Assembly (NCBI GenBank): GCA_033030425.1
Contig: JAUFSD010000007.1
Location: 1,178,001 to 1,242,000 of the forward strand
Length of the DNA: 64,000 nucleotides
Direction of reading: 5' to 3'
DNA from: Verpa conica
Lineage: Eukaryota; Ascomycota; Pezizomycetes; Pezizales; Morchellaceae
Part shown: positions 49,422 to 61,230 of the stretch, piece after piece
How positions within the stretch are numbered: position 1 is the stretch's first letter
Layout: each line of letters starts with the position of its first letter
Made by a program: the position numbers and the translations under genes
The notes under the pieces: model-generated
Database searches by the model: none
The model's input: only the letters and a program-made list of their open reading frames with translations
Told to the model about the DNA's origin: nothing

Positions 49422-50891
49422 TCTCTGCCTAATCTAGTGCGCCTATTGATAGGGCACTATCCCATGACTCGGTGAAGCTGCCATTTTTCCGTGGGGGCCA
49501 AAGCCGGCTGTAAGAATACAGCTCATAGTCCCTATAGGTCCTAAGGTGCTTGTATGCTGGTATACGCTGGGGGGGGGGTTATTAGGTTCAACCCTTCAGC
49601 GCAATATTATGAATACATGTACCGAATATACCACCCGCTATAAGTAAATACCCAACAATATTACCGATTGACCACCGAGACTGGTGACCTTATCTAATGG
49701 GATGTATTTTACGACCAAGAGCTTATATGTAAGCTATGGATAATAATATACAGCGCATCGTTTATTAACGGGCAAGGGGATATTAGCATCTCAGTCCCCA
49801 GTAGTATTCTTACATGGCGCTAATTCATGAGTGATCGATATACAAGGTACCGAGATTTATAGCGAGTCACCTCCTTTTAATTAGACCTTAGCAGTGATAT
49901 CATTTTCTAGCCAGATATATATAATACAATATAAAGACAAAATTTCTAATTCATACTGTGTGTACGCTAGTAATAATATATTATATTCTAAGCCTATCTT
50001 ATGAAACATCAAATCTATCAGAACTCAATTTCTCACTGATCATAAACTTCAGTTTATAAATACTGGAAAACAGTGTATATTTGAATAACCCCAATGCATA
50101 GAATCTACTTGTAGTATAGCTTAGGGCCCCTAGTTAGGTACTATAACGGAATATATATTGTTAGTTGCCACAGCGACCCAAAACCCCAGAGCTGAAGAGG
50201 TACATGGAAACGTAATAACCTAGCTAAGAAATGAATAGCCACGACAGTTATAAATCTATTATTCAAAATTTCAACTCCATCTAAGATGGAACTAGAGACA
50301 TAAGCCGCACTTTGAGTCATTCCAAGTCAAGTTGGGTGAGCGTTTACGTTTCTAGCTGGTCAAACAATGTTGGGTACGTCGGGGGTTTCGAGTCGCTGTG
50401 GCAACTAACAATATGATATTGCTACCCCTCCTATCTCTCCAAAGATATCTTTTGGCTTAAGTAAAGTATGCTATATATATGCCTTATAAATTTATATCTA
50501 TTTCTAGTATATTTATACTTAAAATTACCACTGGTTTATACAATAAGTTGAGATTCCAACAGGTTCACGCTTCTATATATATATATATATATAACATCCT
50601 ATCTATAATTAATAATAACTGTAGTAACATTAGACTTGTATTCGCCACTAGCTAGTGGCGGACCATTACTCATTAGATATCGTCTTATAGTTTTTGGAGG
50701 GCGAGGGAGTGTTTTTAGCTATATAGCTAGAGGTTTAAGATCCAAGTAGATTTTCAAAACGCACCCCAAGATGAATCTAGTAAATTTTCCTATTGCATAT
50801 ATAAATATGTATGTATATAGGCCTACTAGTTTTTTAATAGATATAAGCATATTCAGAGCTTAAAAGGGAATAGTGCCCAGGGGACAAAACA
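49422..50891. other. AT-rich intergenic, no gene recognised
   Basis: Very AT-rich with a long (TA)n run near 50574-50593 and one TACATGTA (49614). No coding content was recognised. Confidence 0.5.
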
Positions 50892-53320
50892 TTGGAACTA
50901 CTACTAACTTTACTAATTTCCATACGGGAACAGGGACTAGGAATTTTGAACCACCTATTAGACTTCCTTTATATTAGCCGCTTTCAAGGGTACTTACTAC
51001 TGTTAATATCTGTTCTAAGGTCACGTACTGAGGTTACTATTACTACCACAGCACCTATTGCAATCACCATAGAGACCGACTATCCAGCTAGTACTAAGGC
51101 TATAACCTCGTCTTTCGATCGTCATGTAACTAGTACGCGGTACACTCGTTGAAGACACAACTATTTCTGACTCTTCGATTATTCGTATAACCACAAACTA
51201 TTCCTCTCATAAGTGAGATCGAGAGTAATACCACTATACTACAGATTCAGCTAGAACGAGATCTATATCTAGTAAGTTGATCGGTACTATTTGTATGATC
51301 CTCTCTGAGCCACTAATTCAAACATAGTCGGAAAGCAACCACCTGACCAAAATCACACCAAAAACCCTTCAGAATCAAGATCCACCCTAAATAGGGGTTT
51401 TACGGTGACAATTATCTCAAATAATATTAATATCACAAGTACATACCTTGGGGCTATCGAAACGATAATTATACTACATGATAGCACTTTGACTAGTACA
51501 TTAATCGAAGCTATTACAACTATCATTATTTCAAATGAAGCACCAACCAGCAAACTTGATCCTATTATCACGACAAGGATCTCGGAGGGTAGTACTACAG
51601 CCAGTAAATTCTTTAGTGCTATTGCCACGATCATCTCAGAAGTCAGTATTATAACCAGTGCATTTATACCTGGGACTTTTGAAACGACGGTGTATGGATC
51701 ATTAATCCTGACTGACTGATCTGCGATCCGATGCACTACGCCATTAGGCCTGTTAGAGAGCCCTTCAGGGCCCATCTCTTTCCTAAGAGAAAACGCTAGA
51801 ATAATTAGCACCATAGTGCCTATTATAACTAACACATTAATTGGCGACACGATAATTTCTAGGACCTTAGTTTTTGCAGCAGTTACGTTACGAAGACTGT
51901 TTTTGGTGTGGCTATACAGTTATTACCTCTAGACACTTACTCAACGCTACTTTTATGACTCACCCTAGCTCGTCGATCTCGACTAGTTCAATTATACCGC
52001 AGCCTTCGGGCCGGTTTAGATACTCGCCGAGGCTTATTCCTCGTTTCGGAAACTCAAAAACGATACAATAACCAATAGAACTATGAAAGCTACTCATACA
52101 TGCAGCAATTGTTGAAGCTACTTTTACTGTTACTGGTGTCGTATTTTAAATAACTCTATAAAGATTGTATGAAAATTAGGTCTAGTTTGACCTATAGGCT
52201 ATCACGCCAGAACCCGTGACAGTGGCTTTGGAGGCATTGAGTAGTACCTTTATAAATATTAACCTAATAGCTACTGTTACTGCGATCATATGTTTTAACG
52301 TCCCTCATATATTACTTGAATCATTGGAGCTGATAATATTACGCAGACTCTTACTCCTGGGTCATTGACACTAGAGGGGTCTCAGCTAGTGAGACATTTA
52401 TTCCTATCACAAGAACGTACAGAGAAATCACTTGTATAGGTTACGGTCACTGTAGCTGCAGCTGTAAGCCGTTGAAGCCTTAACCCGCATATCTATATAT
52501 ACTAAATATAACGTAATACAGACAATAAATTCAGAATTCATAATAGCTACTATCCCTTAGACCGTCAATGGTCCTGAGCGGGACCGGTCTTTGCCACAAC
52601 CCCCGATTTTCCAGCCTTGCTACCCAACCACTAGCTATATAACCCATTGAATTTATAATGATAATGGTTTAGGTTATGTAGTCTAAATTTTCTAGCATAA
52701 TTTATGTAATATCTAGAGGTGTTGTGGTTGCGGTATATTATTGAAAGACCAGTCTTGAACGGTTGTGTGTGGCGGTTTAAGGGATAGGAGTCTCGGTGGG
52801 TGAGGCTATTCTTCCTGTAACGAGAACTGCCGAGGTCACGGTCACCGCTTCTGTTGGCAGATCAGCGACCCAGGTAACGAGCACAAGAGCTACAGCTATG
52901 GAAATTACAGCGATAGCCACCAAGCTCATAATTTCGTCTTTAAATTTACGTGCAGGGACTAATAACATAACCGTAGGTTGGTGCCTTAGAATCTACAAAG
53001 GCGACCGTTGGTGCTTCCGGCGTAAGTATTTTACTAGCGCTGAGACCGTAACTGTCTAGCTTATAATGCCCCCCCAGCTATTGTTTGTGCATAAACTGAG
53101 CCCAACTAAATAGACAGTAACTCCAACGCCTGTGATAGTAATTAACCTCTATGAAACTGGTCGATCCAAACACTCGGTTTAAAACTGTTACTGTTACCTC
53201 ACCAGCTATTACCGTTACTATTAAAGCACCAGGAACACCCATTGGTAATAAATATGTCTCTATTGAAACTATAAGCTACACAGTATTCGATCAACTTTGA
53301 TATGATCACTGTTACAGAAG
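50892..53320 (+). pseudogene. Decayed Thr/Val/Ser-rich repetitive coding region
   Basis: Several plus-strand frames separated by stops and shifts encode the same unusual composition. Examples: EVTITTTAPIAITIETDYP near 51035, SNEAPTSKLDPIITTRISEG near 51530, TRTAEVTVTASVGRSATQVT near 52813, and TVTVTSPAITVTIKAPGTPI near 53195. Short pieces such as VTVTVAAAV (about 52442) and ETVTV (about 53045) lie between. The recurrence of TVTVT-type units over 2.4 kb suggests an eroded, tandemly repetitive cell-surface or secreted protein, such as a Thr-rich adhesin or mucin. No signal peptide, GPI site or intact start can be assigned. It could alternatively be a decayed repeat with no protein history; the composition bias argues against pure chance. 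Confidence 0.4.
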
Positions 53321-54422
53321 CTAGAGCGGCTTGCACGGCTGTGTACATGATCTAGTTTAATGGATCTTTTTATTAGGTTATCATGGTGATATAAGATGAA
53401 ACTGTCTGTAGGGCTGAAACGAGGACTGATTAGAATACGAGGTTGGGTTTTTCCATTGTTTTTTTCGCCTTGTATTTTCTCTTCTTGTTAGCTCTTGGAA
53501 TATGCATATATGTAAATATCTCGTAGACTAAGGCTACAATGAAAGAAAGAAAAAACTCGGATTCATGCCATTCTTCATAATGTCTAATCCTTCATATACA
53601 AGCTTTTCGCCCGGGTAATTCGATCAGCATGAACCCCCACAGGACCGGGTGGTCGGTCCGAAGCTTGCCGATGCTCACGGAGTAGCCAAAGTGCACGGGT
53701 AGGGTTATTAGTGGGGCTTACCTGGGGTCACGGATCTGTGCGGTCACTGTATCCCTTCCTTGTGTCCCAATAATTTAGTTGAAAGTAGATTAAGGTCATA
53801 AAGTTGGTAAGAAGTGAGAGGGCGGGCTTATTGTTTGGATATATCCAAAGAAAGTACGCCAATAGTCTATTCGCTATAGTATACTACATGTAATTTGTTC
53901 TATTTATTGGTGAAACCTGCGGCCGGGAAATAAGTATCCAACACTACATGTATGGAAGCCACCCTGTAATAAAGGGACTCTCCCCTATTTCCCGGTGTAC
54001 GACTCGTTGGTGCTCTACCCTCTACCCCACAAAGACTTTATCCAATTGGATCACACAGAATCACTCAGGTTGGAAAGCCGACCTTCCCTTATTCGCCAAG
54101 GTTGTATCAGTACACATGTGGACAGGCCCATAGGAATGTAAAAAAAGAAAGATCTTGAGGACGGTTCCAGCCGGCGGTTGGCGATCAACTGAAACAGGCT
54201 CGTGCACAATAGTATTTGAGCTGCTATGGTGGAAGGGTTGGCTCCTCTCTAGCCATCCCATTGGCCTTTTCAGATTGCAAACCTTTTCCGACTTGTGACG
54301 GCATGCTTTCGCAAAGTATAGCACTTCTAGAGAAGTAGACAACTTTAATCTCTGGCTACATTCACTGTTTTCAGTCTACTCCCGGGTTTCTTCCATACTG
54401 CCCACACACTCTCTCACTTCCA
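53321..54422. other. Intergenic, no gene recognised
   Basis: No coding features were recognised; two TACATGTA octamers lie 60 bp apart (53885 and 53945). Confidence 0.5.
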
Positions 54423-54905
54423 ATGGAGTATTATCGGTCGGCTTCAACACCTCCACGCATTTCAGCTGCTTCACGTCGAATGTCCGGTTTCTCTGGACAA
54501 GTATCAACTCCATCTAGGCTGTCTACACATGGCCGGCGGTTTACACGAGACTACAAGGATGATTACCCACACCCACACCCACACCCGCACCCGCATCCAA
54601 TGCCTAATTACCAACGAGATACAATCGCATCTCTCGCCAAACAATCCCCTAGGAGGCTATCCCCCAGCATCGAGCAGCGGATAAGGGTCCTTGAGGCAGA
54701 GATCGCAATCCTAAAGAACCAACGGGGGTTTCTGGCAACGATGATCAAACATGAAGGGGGAAACGATCGGCGTAGCTTAACGGCCGACGAAATTACTTCG
54801 GCAGCGGAAAAGCTTGGGTTGTCCGGGAGATTTGAGGATGTAGCTTCAGCCAAGGGGGATCCGGAAAAGAACTGCACATATTTTGACGGTGTTAGAGCTG
54901 TGTAG
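54423..54905 (+). CDS. Small hypothetical coiled-coil protein with His-Pro repeat
   Basis: An open frame of 160 aa. The basic N-terminus is Ser/Arg-rich (STPPRISAASRRMSGFSG), followed by an (HP)n stretch encoded by a CCCACA/CCCGCA microsatellite at 54566-54598. A heptad-like helix follows (SIEQRIRVLEAEIAILKNQR), then a helical C-terminus with TADEITSAAEKLGLSG. It lies 555 bp upstream of the BRCT gene on the same strand. Composition and codon pattern look real and the opposite strand has no equivalent. I do not recognise the family; a small adaptor or cytoskeletal regulator is possible, but that is speculation. Confidence 0.6.
   Translation: MEYYRSASTPPRISAASRRMSGFSGQVSTPSRLSTHGRRFTRDYKDDYPHPHPHPHPHPMPNYQRDTIASLAKQSPRRLSPSIEQRIRVLEAEIAILKNQRGFLATMIKHEGGNDRRSLTADEITSAAEKLGLSGRFEDVASAKGDPEKNCTYFDGVRAV
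54566..54598 (+). repeat. CCCACA/CCCGCA microsatellite in coding sequence
   Basis: Five tandem hexamer-like units in frame encode alternating His and Pro; length variation would change the protein without shifting frame. Confidence 0.8.
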
Positions 54906-55459
54906 AAGTTAGATACCTGTTTTGTGAGCAAGGACTGTTACGCAAACTGAGGCGGGGGTTGGGGAGCTCTTGAAGTCAAAGCATGATGTATTTCCAAATC
55001 TGGAGATTTTCGAATGACAGGCAATTGGAACAGGACTTGGAAGTGAACAATAGCTAATACTGGAGAAGCGTGAAGTCGAGACCCGAGAGAGAGGGGGGGG
55101 CTCTCTAGGTATATCGATATCGATATCAATACCTTTATCAGCATACTGGAGATTATATAACCGGGTAACCGTACCCTCTATTCTGTATGTATACCTTACG
55201 ATGTTGCCATGGTTACCAACACGGGATGGCTAAACAAAGCCAAATGTCCAGCGCGCTCTTCCCCCCTGAGAACCCACCTTGGCTCTCTTGTCCTCCCCTT
55301 CCTCTCCTCCTATCCCTTCATACCTTCAGTCCATCCTACCTATAGCAGTCCCGGTCCTATCATTGAGCCACCATTTCGCTTAAGCTAATCACGCCCTCCC
55401 CTCTCCCTTAGCATTCCTCATCTCAAGGCTAGCCTCCTGCCTATATTCACTCATTCCGA
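54906..55459. other. Intergenic/promoter of the BRCT gene
   Basis: The last 200 bp are pyrimidine-rich (CTCCCC, CCTCTCC), as often seen in fungal leaders. No coding features. Confidence 0.5.
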
Positions 55460-57971
55460 ATGGCAGAACCCCAAACTCGCAGATACCTCACTCGTGCTCG
55501 CGCAAAAGCCGGAGATAACACCCTCGAGGATAAACTTCCATGCCAATGGAGAGGTCAGAAAACAGCCGAAAAACGTAAAGCTATTGCTGTTACTGATACT
55601 GACACGGACCCGTCGCCATCAGCATCTACAGACACAGCTCCTCCATCACGAGTAACGAGGGCAACAAAAAGGACCGCTTCTACGAGAGCAACAGAGGGAA
55701 CTGTAGGAGTCAAGGTTGCACCAAAGCGCAAATCTGCTAGAAACAGTGGAGGAGCTGCAAAGAAGACGACCGTGATTACGAAAACATCCAACATTGCGAC
55801 TTTGAAGGCATCGAAGAAAGTGTCGTTTAATGACGATAAGGAAAATCTTATACCCCCGAGACGAGATGACTCTACAACACACCAAAGAAGTGATGATACA
55901 GATGAACTTATGTCTTCAATGGGTGCATTGTCGGTAAAGCCACTTCGTGTCCCATCAACTAAACTACGGCTCCCTGCTACAAACATGAATGTCTCTTCAG
56001 TGTTTGATCCACTACCTGCCTTGTCACCCTCGAAAGCTCGGCGAGCACCCTATAGCCTGAGAGTGAATAACGACTCAGAAATGGAAGACGAGCTGTCAAG
56101 TCTCCAACCTAAATTAGCGGCTAAACCTAAACGTGCCGTCGGATTATCTTCACCTGCTCGAGGGCTTCCGGGGGCTACCAGAGCGACGGACCTTAAGAAA
56201 CCCCTCGATTTATCTGCTTCACTACTCACATCTCCTGCAAGACGACCTCCTATGTCTCCTTTCAAGCCAGCTACGGCAAATGCACCCTTTTCGAAATCGG
56301 ACGCTGAGCCTTCGAGCAGCGCACCAAAGTCGTCACTTGCCTCACCAGCCAGGCGCCCACCCGCATCTGCCATCCTAAATTTTAGAAGCCCAGTCAAGAA
56401 CAATTGCAATCTTGATTCAAAGGTCACTTTGAAAATGGATGTTCCAGATCTATCAAAGCCCGGTGTTAGGAGTCCTCCAAAGAGGGCGAAGGTATCGAAT
56501 TTTTCCAAGACCGATGAGTCTGAGGATGAATTGGGTATGGATATAGACAGTTACATGCTTGGCCGATCACCAGTACGGATTCCCAAGAAGTGCGTCGAGA
56601 GTTCCGCGCAAGTTAGGCAAATTTCTGCTGGCCAGGCAAATAAAACCTTTGGATTGGGTAATATCGTACTGGTGGCGGATGAGCCTAAAGAATCTACTCT
56701 TTCGATGGCACCTCCGGGCCCTAATATTTCACCAATAAACGATAGCACTGTTAGAGCTAAAATGGAGATGCTAGTTGAAGATGACATGGACACTGATGGA
56801 GATATTGATATGGAGGATTTAGAGGAAACCGAAGCTTTGATGAACCAAATTGCACTCTCGCCAACAAAGTACAAAAGCCCATCAGAGAGAGGGGGTAATT
56901 ATGGCTTCTTTAGCCTAGAGAACGATAACGATGATGATGAATCTTCTAAGTCTCGACATACCGGAAGTCCTTTTACAGGAATGGATATGCTACTACCCGA
57001 AAGGAAAACTTTGTTTCCCCAAGACCCTATATTTAAGCAATCAGAGGTCTCATTCTCTAAGAAGCTAGAAGCTCTCATTCCTATCGACCCATTCTTGTTG
57101 ACCCTTGATGCACCTAACAATTTTATTGGGGTTGTTGAGAGTCCTTCACGGAAAATAACAGTTCCAGTCAAGATCCACTCTATCGACGACATGATGAGCG
57201 AAGACGAAGATGAAGACGGGGAGAATTCGGTTCTTACGAATAAGTCAATCGCTCAGAGCTCTGTAAGGAGATGTAACGTTATTCGCCCAGCAGGTGTGCT
57301 TGCTGGTGCAGTTGTATTTGTAGATGTGTACACATCAGAGGGTGCGGATGCGAGTGCGGCCTTTGTGGAGGCGCTTCGAGGACTTGGTGCAAAGGTTATT
57401 AAAAATTGGAACTGGAACCCTAACTCAACTGGTGCCCCTGGAGAAGGGGAGCGCAAGGTTGGGATTACCCATGTTGTCTTCAAAGATGGAAGTCCTAGGA
57501 CGCTTCAGAAGGTCAAAGATAGCAAGGGTATCGTGCTCTGTGTTGGTGTTGCGTGGGTAACATCATGCGAGGATGAACAGTCATGGGTCGATGAGGGCGA
57601 TTATCCCGTAGACCTAGATCATGTTCCACGAGGTGGTCATAGAGTAAGTGTCATAACGTTTCTTGTGATCTTTAGGTTAGGCCATTACTAACTATTCCTA
57701 GCGCCGTAAATCTATGGAGCCAAAAGTTCTTAACATGACTCCTGGAGGTTCCACTTCTGATAACACAAACAATTTTCCTATCAATCTCAAGACACCAAAA
57801 CTCCCACCAAGGAAAAAACTCTTCCCTCAGACAGAAATTAGGCAGGAGCTTGGGGGCGAGATCAACCCCGTGTTGATGCATAATTTGATGATGGCGCGAA
57901 GAAAGAGCATGCAATTCGCACCTAAGATCGGGAGTCCATTGCGCAGGTTTGCTCCGATCTCTGCAGATTGA
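55460..57971 (+). CDS. BRCT-domain nuclear protein with PP1-docking and KEN motifs
   Basis: Two exons, 55460-57643 and 57702-57971 (817 aa), split by a 58-bp intron with a perfect TACTAAC branch site. Most of the protein is disordered and basic, with repeated SPAR/SPxK sites (SPARGLPG, SPARRPPMSP, SPARRPPAS, SPPKRAK) typical of CDK substrates. Near the N-terminus, KKVSF (119-123), a PP1-binding RVxF-type motif, sits directly before DDKENL, a KEN-box degron (127-129). Acidic stretches lie around 430-460. A single BRCT domain spans about 605-725 (VLAGAVVFVDVYTSEGADAS, VLCVGVAWVTSCE). The second exon encodes a basic tail (ARRKSMQFAPKIGSPLRRFA). It resembles microcephalin-type fungal BRCT proteins acting in chromosome condensation or the damage response; the exact orthologue is uncertain. 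Confidence 0.8.
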
Positions 57972-59029
57972 GCTACATATTCGGAAGTAACTATGATGTT
58001 TTGTTTTACTTTTAAATCCCTTTCTTGCAAGCTTTAGCGAGACTAAATATCCTACCCAGTGGACCTTATCATTGAGCAGGTATAAAGCTATCTCTTTCTT
58101 TCTTTTTCTTTTTTTTGACTTGGGTTTAGTGTTAGATTCTTGTTTTTAGGATGTCTAGTTTGTACTTTACAGTAGATAGTTTTTTTTAAAGAGGGTTTAT
58201 CGTTATAAAGGTTCTTTTTTCCTTCTAGACCCTCCCAAATAGTCCTCTGGTTACTTGAGCTTTTCTCTCTCGCCATTATACCCTTGAAACATAGGATAGC
58301 AGCCCTTGCTATGTAGTATTACTGTTATTCATTAAGACAGTCTTGGCTAGAAATGGACAAATAGTAATCGAGTCTGGAGTTTGACTTTTGGCCTTCAGCT
58401 GCGGGGTTTATACTAATTTATTCCTTTTATTCTTCCGTATACGCTTCGACCCTATTCCTTCCAATATTATGATCTAAGGCAGACAGTCAGAAACTTTCCT
58501 ATAGGTAACGTACTTACATACCTTACTTGGGGTAGTTCCATGAGACTATAATTATGTACAAGTATCTATCACGAGGGTCTGTTCGGTATTTCACTATAAA
58601 TAGATGGTAGGTCATGGGAATACTTATTGCCTATAGATTATAGTCAACCTTACCTCATAATTTACCTAATAGGTTATAGAGAGAAGGGAGTTTAGAGAAC
58701 TTTCGCGAACATAATTCGCGAACATCAAAGAGATTTGAAGTTCTATCCAGAAGTTCTCTTGTCATCACAGTAAATCAGCGACTTACAGTTCCTAATTCAC
58801 AACTGGTTCTACATTCTTCAGTAATAGATATTTATAGGGTCCGCGGAGTCAAAGTATTACTGCTGCATGGCGTGAGTATGACATTATGAAGGTATAGCCA
58901 AAGAGGCAGAGGCCGTATACTAGTACTATAGGTAGTAATGGGATGCTTTTACTAATACTCAATTATTACCATAGGGAGGCATTCCGGGTTCCTCTGCACA
59001 TAAACATTTATACAAGAACTGCGTATAAC
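57972..59029. other. Intergenic, no gene recognised
   Basis: AT-rich spacer between the BRCT gene and nfu1. Nothing was recognised before the palindrome at 59030. Confidence 0.5.
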
Positions 59030-59055
59030 ACATATAGCCACATGTGGCTATATGT
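59030..59055. promoter_or_regulatory. 26-bp perfect palindrome upstream of nfu1
   Basis: The half-site ACATATAGCCACA is followed without spacer by its exact reverse complement. It ends 109 bp before the nfu1 ATG. It could be a binding site for a dimeric factor or a cruciform; function is inferred from symmetry and position only. Confidence 0.55.
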
Positions 59056-59164
59056 AACGTCATGGCGCCACAAATCGCGGAACCCTGCTTTTTGGATTGT
59101 TAGAAATCAAATCTCCAAAGTACTTTAGAGTATCGACCACCAAGGAGATAATTTAATCACTTCG

Positions 59165-60149
59165 ATGGCCTCTAGAACAATACCCTCAGCACTACGGCTC
59201 TTCCGCACCGGTAACTCCCCCACCCGGCGCCTATATACTCCCCTCAGACAGCTCGTACTACCGCAAGCCTACACATTCCTTACCTCCACTTCATGGTACC
59301 CCATCACACCCCCGCTATGGGACTCTACGCGCACAATTTTTATTCAAACCGAACCTACAACTAACCCTGATGCACTCAAATTCGTCCCTGGCACACCCGT
59401 TCTCCCAGCTGGTGCATCGTCAATGGAATATCTTGATGGCCGCGACACGTACAACTCACCCTTAGCACGGAAACTCTTTGCGGTCGACGGAGTGCGTGCT
59501 GTTTTCTACGGTCCAGACTTCATCACAGTTACGAAGACTGATGATGCGAACTGGGCGTTCTTGAAGCCAGAGGTTTTCTCACTAATTACGGAGAATTTGA
59601 ATTCGGGGAGCCTAGTGGTTACTGAAGGGACTACCCAGGCAGAAGATACGATGGCGAAGGAGGGGGATAGTGAGGTTGTGGCTATGATTAAGGAGTTGTT
59701 GGATACAAGGATCAGACCATCCATTCAAGAAGGTTTGGCCTTCATTCGCTATTTCCTTCGATATGTAACAAAATATTGAAACAGTAGACAAGTTAACTGA
59801 TGGATAGATGGCGGTGATATCGAGTATAGAGGGTTTGAAAATGGCTATGTTATGTTGAAGCTTCGGGGGGCCTGTAGGACATGCGATTCTTCAACTGTAA
59901 CATTGAAAAATGGGATTGAGTCTATGCTTAAACACTATGTTAGCAGACCTTGTTTCTTACCTCCTATTCTAAATAATTTTTTCTTCAGAAAAGACTAATA
60001 AACACCAGATCGAGGAGGTTCAAGGGGTAACCCAGATCCTGGACCAAGAAGAGGAGGTAGCTATACGCGAGTTTGAGAAGTTTGAGCAAAAGCTAAGAGG
60101 GGTCAAGGGACCTACTTCTACCGTAGGTACTGGTTCCATACCGGCTTAG
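59165..60149 (+). CDS. nfu1: Mitochondrial Fe-S cluster scaffold/carrier Nfu1
   Basis: Three exons, 59165-59732, 59808-59938 and 60009-60149 (279 aa). The N-terminus ([20 protein letters not shown]) is a mitochondrial presequence. The Nfu_N domain covers about 58-150 ([39 protein letters not shown]). The NifU C-terminal domain follows, with [20 protein letters not shown] and the cluster-binding pair Cys212-x-x-Cys215 in GACRTCDSS. The tail [20 protein letters not shown] is typical of fungal Nfu1. The protein delivers 4Fe-4S clusters to lipoyl synthase and respiratory enzymes. Reading through the first intron would truncate the protein before the CxxC. The third exon begins at the CACCAG acceptor, giving an in-frame join at KHY/IEEV. 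Confidence 0.95.
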
Positions 60150-61230
60150 AGGTGTTTGAGCGGGGCGGCCAGGTCTATTCGGCTTGAAGGTAGTTCAAGG
60201 CACACCATTAGTGCGGAGTCATTCGCTGTATATTAAGAAAAAATACTAGAATATCTATTAGGAACATAGCATAGACAAAACATTTTTCATAGTATCCGAT
60301 CCTTGCAGATGTTCCTTTTTTATTTGTTGAGGTTGATAGATACTGATAATTAATGAACCAAGTATAGGGAGTCATCGTATCATGGCATATCACTCGATGG
60401 AATTAACCCACTGTCTTAGGAGACTTCTTAGGAAGGGCGAAGTGTTATCTGTAGACGGTTGGGAACTTTATAACCCTGTTAGGTAGTGGTAAAATTGGTC
60501 TTTGGTTGTAAGGCTCACCTAACATTCTTTAGGTCATCTATAACTTAGGAGTGACCTCCCCTAGCCCCACATTCAAAGTTTCCGATATTAAGACACATCA
60601 CAAAATCCTACCTGTGTAACTGTAAGAAACTCGACTTTCGATGAATTAACTATCTACATTTGACAGATTTCAATTGTGGTCATCCTACTTTATCTTTTCC
60701 AGAAAGTAGAACCCGACATAGACACAAAATAGGAGAGTGCAAGGAAAAAAAGGTATTGAAAGCACAAAAATAAAAGTCCAAGAGATAGATGATAGTTGGC
60801 ATGGAAATGAACAGTAAATATAGATACCCACCACCAAATCCGTCGTCGAGAGCATCGTAAGCCATGAGTAAGAAATGGTGTCGGGGAACTTTGAAAGGAA
60901 GGAAGAGGCATTAAAGCATTACCAATGAAGTAATAAAGGGAAAAAAAACCCCGGAGTATCAACAAATGTACGTTGAAATGCAAAATTGTAGAGGGAGGGT
61001 TAAGAAAAATCCCCAGATTGGGGAGAAATGAACGACAACACCTCGACATAGCAGACATCCAAAAGCTCAGGAAAAGTAATGGTATGTTAAAACCGAGCGG
61101 TAGTACAGTTTCATTGGCGAAAAAGAATGGACCTAGCCAGTCAAATCTCCTACATCGGTGGTAAACAAAAGGCCATAGATTTCTCCCGAGCTGTACTCAA
61201 TGGTTTGAAATAAAGCTCCAACTCAAAAGG
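60150..61230. other. Intergenic between convergent genes
   Basis: 3'-3' spacer between nfu1 and the AP180-like gene; only short frames, no recognisable features. Confidence 0.5.

Noticed and set aside
55555..56874. Minus-strand frames of 100-150 codons within the BRCT gene
   Set aside because: Antisense shadows of Ser/Pro-rich coding sequence.
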